This document shows, in pieces, positions 58,227 to 64,000 of a stretch of 64,000 nt of DNA. The translations under genes were made by a program, and so were the position numbers. This DNA is from Nostoc sp. 'Peltigera membranacea cyanobiont' N6. Lineage in GTDB: Bacteria > Cyanobacteriota > Cyanobacteriia > Cyanobacteriales > Nostocaceae. The notes under the pieces are model-generated. The model did no database searches and was not told the origin of the DNA. It saw nothing but the letters and a program-made list of their open reading frames with translations. The stretch is from the NCBI RefSeq assembly GCF_002949735.1, contig NZ_CP026681.1:3348001-3412000 (forward strand), written 5' to 3'. How positions within the stretch are numbered: the stretch's first letter is position 1; every line of letters starts with the position of its first letter.

Positions 58227-61200
58227 TTATTCAATCCCTTCAATCCGGTCTTCAACTTCTTGGTACAACTCGCGCAGACGATCTAAATTATCCTCGCTAG
58301 TTTCCCAATAACCGCGTCCATTCACTTCCAACAAAGTTGATACAATCTTGCGGAAAGAATGGGGATTAAGGTTCAGCAACCGTTTCTGCATTTCTTCATC
58401 TTTGATGAAGGTTTCGTTAGTATCCTCATAAATCCAGTTATCCACAGCGCCGGCTGTCGCACTCCAACCAGTGGTATTTACCAACCGCTTGGAGAGTTCG
58501 CGCACACCTTCGTAACCGTGAGACAGCATCCCCTCGTACCATTTGGGATTTAATAATTTGGTACGCGCATCCAAACGCACGGTTTCTGATAATGTCCGAA
58601 CTTGGGCGTTAGCGGTGGTTGTATCTGCAATATAAGATGCTGGTTTTTTACCATCACCCCGCAGACTTGCCACCAGCTTAGTGGGATCTGAATCAAAGTA
58701 GTGGGAAACGTCCGTTAAGCTAATCTCGGAAGAATCCAAATTTTGGAAGGTTGCATCAGCAGTTTTCAATGTACTTTCAAAAATACCGCGCGATTCGTCC
58801 ATGATTCCGGGGTTATCGGAATTAAAGGAGAAAGATTTTCGGTTGAGATACATTTCCTGCAACTCAGCTTCGCTATCCCAAGTGCTGTTTTCTACCGCCA
58901 AGTTGATATTTGACGAGTAGGAACCAGAAGCGTTGGAGAAAACGCGAGTTGCTGCTTGACGCAGATTAATCCCCATTTCTTCAGCCTGTCGCAAAGCGTG
59001 TTTGCGAACAAAATTCATGTCTAAGGGTTCATCCGCCTCAGCCGCCATCTTCACGCCTTGATCTAGCAGGTTCATTTGGTTGATGAATAAGTCGCGGAAT
59101 ACACCAGAACAGTTGATTACCACATCAATTCTGGGTCGTCCCAACTCTTCTAAAGATATCAATTCCAACTTGTTCACCCGTCCCAAAGCATCGGGAACTG
59201 GACGCACGCCCACCATCCACATAATTTGCGCTAGGGATTCACCGTAAGTTTTGATGTTATCGGTTCCCCAAAGGACACACGCAATGGTTTCTGGCCATTT
59301 TCCTTCATTTTCCGCCTTGTTACGGATTAAAAGCCTGTCTACGACAATTTTGGCTGATTGAACTGCTGCTGTTGTTGGGATGGATTGCGGATCGAGTGCA
59401 TGGATATTCTTACCAGTGGGCAATACATCAGGGTTGCGGATGGGATCGCCACCAGGGCCGGGTAGGATGTACTCGCCTTCCAAGCCTCTGAGTAATGCTC
59501 CTAGTTCGTTGTCGGCACAAACTTGTTGCAAGCAGAATTCCAAATACTCAAGTAGGGGTTTGAGGGCGGCGGTGTCAACTTTGGGATAACCTGCTTTATG
59601 CAATGCTTCTACCCAAGGTTCCTTTTTGCCCATGTTGAAGAAATTCAACCGGGAAACCAGAGAAACTCGTCCTTCCGCGTCGATTTGCTCTTGCACAAGG
59701 GCGGTAACTGCTGCACGGGTTGCCAAGGTGATATCTTGCAATAACTGGACATCTTCTAAAATGCCTCTGTCATTACTTTGATAAATATCGTCAATATTAC
59801 GCCCAATGCTGTTAGCGATAATTCCCGGTAAGCCTTGAAGTCCTTCTTCTTGACGATCTAGACTAGCAATGTTGACAAGAGTTGCGATCGCTTCTTCTGC
59901 ACTTGGCGGTTTACCAATGACGTGCAACCCACAAGGCAACAACCGCGACTCGATTTCCATCAACTTGCGGTAGACGTTGCCAACAATATTATCCCGCTCA
60001 TCAGCACTCATGTCTCTGGCATCGGTTTCTGGCAGGTTAATATCCTTATCCAGATTCACGATCCGGCATTTATCCATGATGCTGTTGACAATGGAAACAC
60101 CGCGTCCACTATCTTTCAAGGTTTGGTAGGAAGCAATTAACTCACTGAGTTCCTTCAAACCTTTATACAACCCAGCATTTTCTGCCGGCGGTGTCAAGTA
60201 AGAAATTGTTTCGGCATAACTCCGACGTTTGGCAATTGTCGCTTCACTCGGATTATTGGCTGCGTAGTAATACAGGTTGGGAATTGAGCCAATCAAGTTA
60301 TCTGGATAACAATCACCAGACATCCCCATCTGTTTACCTGGCATGAATTCCAAGGAACCATGTGTACCAAAGTGCAGTACAGCATCAGCTTTCCAAACTT
60401 GCTCTAGGTAAGTGTAGTAAGCAGCAAAACCGTGGTGAGGACTAGCTGAACGGGAGAATAACAACCGCATTGGGTCGCCTTCGTAACCGAATGTGGGTTG
60501 GACACCGATGAAGACGTTACCGAATTGCTTACCATAAATTAGCAGGTTTTGCCCATCGCTGTTGAGATGTCCCGGAGGTGGCCCCCAGTTTTCCTCTAGG
60601 CGGTGAGAGTAAGGGGTCAGCGCTTCATACTCAGGAACCGACATTTTGTAAGCAACGTTCAGTTCTGGGCTGTTGTACTGCGCCTGTGCATCGTGAATGA
60701 CTTCTTGCAGCAACGCTTCGGCTGATTCTGGCAATTCCGGCAAGTCATAGCCGTTATTTTTGAGGGCTTTCATTACCTCGTAGATGGAGCCGAATACATC
60801 CAAGTACGCGGCGGTTCCCACGTTGCCTTTATCTGGTGGGAAACTGAAAACGGTAATGGCGACTTTTTTATCTAGTTTTGGCTTCCGGCGGAGGTTTGCC
60901 CATTTTAAGGCGCGTTCGGCGACAGCTTCAACCCGATCGCGCAGTGCGATCGCTTTGCCGGTAGTTCCATCTCTACCCGATAATATAATCGGCTCAATTG
61001 CTCCATCCAATTCAGGAATCGCAATTTGCAAAGCTACTTGAATTGGATGTAACCCTAAATCGCTATCCATCCACTCTTCTGTGGTTTGGAATACTAAGGG
61101 TAACGCCACCATGTAAGGACGATTTAAGCGTTTGAGTGACTCAATTGCTTTGGGATGATCTTGTCTGGCTGGCCCACCAACTAAAGCAAAACCAGTCAGC

Positions 61201-62213
61201 GATATCACTGCATCTACTAACTGGATCTTGGTAATTGGTTCGTAGAAGTAGGCATCCACAGGCTTGGAGAAATCCAAACCACCAGCAAACACTGGTAGCA
61301 CCCGTGCGCCTAACGCTTCCAACTCCTGCACCATTGCCACATAATGGGCATCATCCCCTGTAACTAGGTGAGTACGTTGCAATACTAAACCGACACAAGG
61401 AGCTAGGGGATCTTTTAGATCGCTAGAAATATCCTTACGAGCTGTATACCAATTGAGGTACTCTCTGACATCCTCAAACATACTGGGAGCCAAAGGATGC
61501 CAAATCCCTAAATCGGGATAAACCACCGGCTGTTCGTATGTAGAAGGTGCAAAATTTTGTTTCTCTAAACCTTTAAATACATATTTATCAGCTAGCATCA
61601 GCAAGAAGTTTTCCAGATTTTCTGGAGAACCACCTAGCCAATACTGAAAACTGAGCATGAAATTTCGAGCATCCTGTGCCTTATCCATCGGTAAGAACTT
61701 CAGCACTTGCGGTAGGGTTCGCAAAAGCTTCAGCATCCCATCTTGGAATCCCGCACCGGATTTTTCTTTGCGTTTCCGCATGAATTGCGCGATCGCACTT
61801 TTTGACTGACCCAACTGTGCCAAGGAAAAGCTGCCCATTTTACTTAGGCGCATTACCTCTGGCATGGAGGGAAAGACAACGGAAACATCGAGATGATCGC
61901 GGTGTGGTTCTACTGCCGCTACTACTTTCTGTGCTAAGTCTTCGATGAAAATGAGGGAAGCGATGAAGATATTCGCATTCTCAATTTCTCGTTTGAACTC
62001 CTCGTAATTTTCGGGGTCGCGGAGTTCCTCAATCAAGTACCCGCTGATTTCAATCGCCAAGTTGGGATTGTTCGCGTTAATCGTGCGAACCGCTTGCGAC
62101 AATGCGCTCTGGTACTGGGACTCAAGCACGACATAGACCACCTTGATTAAACTACGACCGCGTAAGTTATCAGGCGCAATGTGTCTAATGGTGGACTTGA
62201 CGTGTGTGAACAT
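58227..62213 (-). CDS. chlH: Magnesium chelatase subunit H
   Basis: 1328 residues, full length. ChlH is the porphyrin-binding subunit that, with ChlI and ChlD, inserts magnesium into protoporphyrin IX at the start of chlorophyll synthesis. The sequence is unmistakable: an N-terminal region with KVVYVVLESQYQSALSQAV, GRDGTTGKAIALRDRVEA, the active-site region HLNSDGQNLLIYGKQFGNVF, FGTHGSLEFMPGKQMGMSGD, and YEGVRELSKRLVNTTGWSA near the end. ChlI/ChlD genes are not in this window. It begins with ATG at 62213 and ends before the palindrome at 58184. Confidence 0.99.
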   Translation of the reverse strand: MFTHVKSTIRHIAPDNLRGRSLIKVVYVVLESQYQSALSQAVRTINANNPNLAIEISGYLIEELRDPENYEEFKREIENANIFIASLIFIEDLAQKVVAAVEPHRDHLDVSVVFPSMPEVMRLSKMGSFSLAQLGQSKSAIAQFMRKRKEKSGAGFQDGMLKLLRTLPQVLKFLPMDKAQDARNFMLSFQYWLGGSPENLENFLLMLADKYVFKGLEKQNFAPSTYEQPVVYPDLGIWHPLAPSMFEDVREYLNWYTARKDISSDLKDPLAPCVGLVLQRTHLVTGDDAHYVAMVQELEALGARVLPVFAGGLDFSKPVDAYFYEPITKIQLVDAVISLTGFALVGGPARQDHPKAIESLKRLNRPYMVALPLVFQTTEEWMDSDLGLHPIQVALQIAIPELDGAIEPIILSGRDGTTGKAIALRDRVEAVAERALKWANLRRKPKLDKKVAITVFSFPPDKGNVGTAAYLDVFGSIYEVMKALKNNGYDLPELPESAEALLQEVIHDAQAQYNSPELNVAYKMSVPEYEALTPYSHRLEENWGPPPGHLNSDGQNLLIYGKQFGNVFIGVQPTFGYEGDPMRLLFSRSASPHHGFAAYYTYLEQVWKADAVLHFGTHGSLEFMPGKQMGMSGDCYPDNLIGSIPNLYYYAANNPSEATIAKRRSYAETISYLTPPAENAGLYKGLKELSELIASYQTLKDSGRGVSIVNSIMDKCRIVNLDKDINLPETDARDMSADERDNIVGNVYRKLMEIESRLLPCGLHVIGKPPSAEEAIATLVNIASLDRQEEGLQGLPGIIANSIGRNIDDIYQSNDRGILEDVQLLQDITLATRAAVTALVQEQIDAEGRVSLVSRLNFFNMGKKEPWVEALHKAGYPKVDTAALKPLLEYLEFCLQQVCADNELGALLRGLEGEYILPGPGGDPIRNPDVLPTGKNIHALDPQSIPTTAAVQSAKIVVDRLLIRNKAENEGKWPETIACVLWGTDNIKTYGESLAQIMWMVGVRPVPDALGRVNKLELISLEELGRPRIDVVINCSGVFRDLFINQMNLLDQGVKMAAEADEPLDMNFVRKHALRQAEEMGINLRQAATRVFSNASGSYSSNINLAVENSTWDSEAELQEMYLNRKSFSFNSDNPGIMDESRGIFESTLKTADATFQNLDSSEISLTDVSHYFDSDPTKLVASLRGDGKKPASYIADTTTANAQVRTLSETVRLDARTKLLNPKWYEGMLSHGYEGVRELSKRLVNTTGWSATAGAVDNWIYEDTNETFIKDEEMQKRLLNLNPHSFRKIVSTLLEVNGRGYWETSEDNLDRLRELYQEVEDRIEGIE

Positions 62214-62527
62214 GCTTCTTCGGCTCCTTTGATGCGTGTTCTCTGAAGGAAGTTCCTCGCGGCATCATCAGCCACAAGTAACTTGTGAACTTTTAGGCAA
62301 TATCTGTTTTTTATCAGAAAATGCTTGCCCAGTAGGCATTTTATCGCTTATATGACACAAATCGATATAAAAAACGAAATATTTCTTTGTAATTGTTGAC
62401 TTTAAGTAGAAGTATTAGCTCACAATTTGTAAATTTTTATTTACATTGCTAATTAACTATTTAGCTATAAATACTGTTGTCTATATTCTGCGATCGCAGA
62501 GATTTTGAATGTCTGTCAACGAAATCA

Positions 62528-62743
62528 TCAATTGACAGTACCAATAGGGGGGTCGCATATCCGGGGTTTTTTGTAGGCATAAGATAATAACTGCTCAGGA
62601 GTCATACCCAAACTCTTGGCAGCAGAAAGAGCAAGGAGATTAGCACGAGAGTCATAGCAGCTTTCAACCGCATCTGCAAGCTTGCTTGATATACATACTT
62701 CGCCTTTTTGGATAATGCGATCGCTTTGAGCTTTAGATAAATT
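62528..62743 (-). pseudogene. Possible gene remnant without start codon
   Basis: An open frame of 71 codons on the minus strand with protein-like content: LSKAQSDRIIQKGEVCISSK, then ADAVESCYDSRANLLALSAA and SLGMTPEQLLSYAY, ending near 62528. It has no start, being cut by a TAA at 62744. I do not recognise the family. It may be a truncated gene and not an active one. Confidence 0.35.
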
Positions 62744-62827
62744 TTATTAAGGTTAAAAATGTCAATAATAGAGGAGTGAACATGTAGCGTTTCATATTAG
62801 AAAAACTCACGACTTCTAAAATTTTGA

Positions 62828-62854
62828 TAAAAACCCCGCTTTCTGATAGCGGGG
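62828..62854 (-). terminator. Rho-independent terminator of the M23 gene
   Basis: On the minus strand CCCCGCT, a 7-base loop, AGCGGGG, then a run of T (arms 62834-62840 and 62848-62854). It lies 30 bp after the M23 stop. Confidence 0.9.
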
Positions 62855-62884
62855 AAATTTAAGTTTAAAAAACTAGATAGAAAA

Positions 62885-63697
62885 TTAAGGTTGGGAACCA
62901 GGAGCATTACCATTAACAACAGCACTCGCTATCCAATTATTAGTACCAGCAATGTGATACCAACGGCGATCGGGCTTACCTGTCCAAGTATCTGCTACAG
63001 AATCGCCATATTTCCATCCATCAAAATTAACTCTTACAGTACCTCCCAATCTTCCAACAATTGAAGAAGATGTGGAAGTGCCAGAACGTACATTAACTCC
63101 AGCAGGAGCAGTAACTCCACTGAAATTGACACGGATGTAGTCGTCACTAACAATACCATTTCTGGAAGTGTATGTCCCACTCGTCATAGTTATAACTTGA
63201 TAACCATCCACAACTAGGTTGCGGTTTGGGAAATTTATATGAAGATGGGGGCCTGTAGATATCGCACACTTAGGATCGTTAGGAGTGTCAGCAGCTACTA
63301 CACCTATCTGTTGTCCTTTTTTGAAAAATTGACCTGTATACAAACCAAATGCTTTAAGGTGCATTAGTGTGTAATTACCATCTGGAGAGCTAAATAAAAT
63401 AGCATTATGATTATCTGCTCCTCTCGCTTGACAAACTTTGACTATTGTTGAGTCAACAGGTGCCAATACTGGAGTACCAGGACTAATAGCGAAATCAACA
63501 GCATTCGATTGTGTATTCCAGCCATCATTATGAGAACCAGTTCCTCTGCTAATCGTCGCGCTTTTACCTGCTTGCCAAGGAAAGCTCCAAGATGCCGCCA
63601 TAGCTGGTGCAGTAACAGCAGAAGACATCAGGATTACACAAGGGAAAATGAGCGATTTTAATTTTGCTCGAATGTTTAATTGATATTTACTCATCAT
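62885..63697 (-). CDS. M23-family peptidase-like protein with SH3-like C-terminus, exported
   Basis: 270 residues from ATG 63697 (MMSKYQLN; the second Met is also possible). A signal peptide spans about residues 10-34 (LIFPCVILMSSAVTAPAMA). The M23 fold has HNDGWN and AVDFAIS near the start of the domain and GPHLHINF with the metal-binding HxH. The C-terminal ~80 residues form an SH3b-like domain (GVNVRSGTSTSSSIVGRLGG and KYGDSVADTW). It likely binds and perhaps cuts peptidoglycan crosslinks outside the cell. A clear terminator follows. Confidence 0.85.
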   Translation of the reverse strand: MMSKYQLNIRAKLKSLIFPCVILMSSAVTAPAMAASWSFPWQAGKSATISRGTGSHNDGWNTQSNAVDFAISPGTPVLAPVDSTIVKVCQARGADNHNAILFSSPDGNYTLMHLKAFGLYTGQFFKKGQQIGVVAADTPNDPKCAISTGPHLHINFPNRNLVVDGYQVITMTSGTYTSRNGIVSDDYIRVNFSGVTAPAGVNVRSGTSTSSSIVGRLGGTVRVNFDGWKYGDSVADTWTGKPDRRWYHIAGTNNWIASAVVNGNAPGSQP

Positions 63698-63832
63698 TTT
63701 TCTCAGTATGTTTTGTAGATTTTATACTACTGATACAAATATGTATTAATTAAGACTAATTATCCTCTAGCAAACATCAGGAGTTATGCTAGGATTGCAT
63801 CAGTAAAAATTATCACCATCGGAAATATAGTC

Positions 63833-64000
63833 ATGCCATCTAGCAACGAACCATTTACTCAAGCAGCGAATAGCTGGGACTTGGAAACCCTTTACTCTGA
63901 TTTGTCATCATTGAAAGGTAAGCGTTTGACACCAGTGGAAAAGCGACACTTGCGAGGTTTGCTTTGTGGCTGTAGTCCGGCTGAAATAGCTGAGAAACTT
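63833..64000 (+). CDS. HTH-like N-terminal domain of an AAA/NB-ARC-type protein, 5' part only
   Basis: 56 codons from ATG 63833, running off the window. The sequence DLETLYSDLSSLKGKRLTPV with EKRHLRGLLCGCSPAEIAEK is the N-terminal HTH-type module that precedes ATPase or other domains in many cyanobacterial signalling proteins. It is of the same general type as, but not identical to, the domain at 34.7 kb. The rest of the gene is not visible. Confidence 0.6.
   Translation, partial: MPSSNEPFTQAANSWDLETLYSDLSSLKGKRLTPVEKRHLRGLLCGCSPAEIAEKL

Larger units (their letters stand above)
62214..62884. other. Spacer upstream of chlH with a gene remnant
   Basis: 671 bases between chlH and the M23 gene. 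They contain a gene remnant (62528-62743) and the M23 terminator (62828-62854). The rest (62214-62527) is AT-rich and should contain the chlH promoter. Confidence 0.6.

Noticed and set aside
1..64000. tRNA, rRNA or origin of replication
   Set aside because: No clover-leaf-like sequence with a GGTTCGA arm, no rRNA segment and no DnaA box cluster was seen by eye; small RNA genes could have been missed.

Overview
The window looks like chromosome from a filamentous, probably heterocyst-forming cyanobacterium of the Nostoc/Anabaena group. The basis is psbB-psbT next to rpsA, a full-length light-pathway chlH (magnesium chelatase H), a Psb35-like photosystem II small protein, a GH100 invertase, many HIP1 octamers (GCGATCGC), heptanucleotide STRR repeats (GGGGACT), XisH/XisI proteins and several DUF families typical of that group. 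No rRNA, tRNA, CRISPR array, replication origin or intact insertion sequence was recognised.

Layout. 0-16 kb: end of an aminotransferase, a YjbQ-family enzyme, a Rieske oxygenase, a WD40 propeller protein followed by nine 42-bp tandem repeats, a Uma2 nuclease-fold protein, an AI-2E-type exporter, a class A beta-lactamase-like protein, a double rhodanese, a minus-strand folK-NUDIX-ADP-ribosylglycohydrolase operon and a class A penicillin-binding protein. 16-23 kb: Psb35-like, TerB-like, rsmB, an SMI1/HEAT protein and GH100 invertase, then about 1.5 kb of non-coding DNA holding three different inverted-repeat (MITE-like) elements and a large hairpin. 23-35 kb: a minus-strand block DUF928, CHAT-CHASE2, DUF1822, TPR-CHAT, a membrane AAA/STAND ATPase and an ATPase with an N-terminal HTH-like domain. 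This is a likely caspase-like protease signalling module and contains tandem-repeat expansions.

35-40 kb: a peptide-type ABC transporter (permease and lipoprotein). Its permease 3' end is duplicated as a 133-bp direct repeat on the far side of a single PD-(D/E)XK-like gene, the most striking structure in the window. An orphan D12 adenine methylase follows. 40-51 kb: psbB, psbT, rpsA with a repetitive acidic tail, a HAD hydrolase, an AtzE-like amidase, a P450 and a transketolase-like enzyme.

51-58 kb: an AT-rich accessory segment with a heptad-coding 21-bp repeat, a degenerate copy of the transketolase 3' end, a predicted DEDDy exonuclease, three toxin-antitoxin-like loci separated by copies of one ~160-bp repeat, a convergent type II restriction-modification pair, and xisH-xisI, where xisH carries an in-frame stop at codon 114 although the rest of the reading frame survives. 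58-64 kb: chlH, a gene remnant, an M23 peptidase with an SH3-like tail, and the start of another HTH-domain protein.

All functional statements come from reading motifs and translations by eye. No database search or structure prediction was run.
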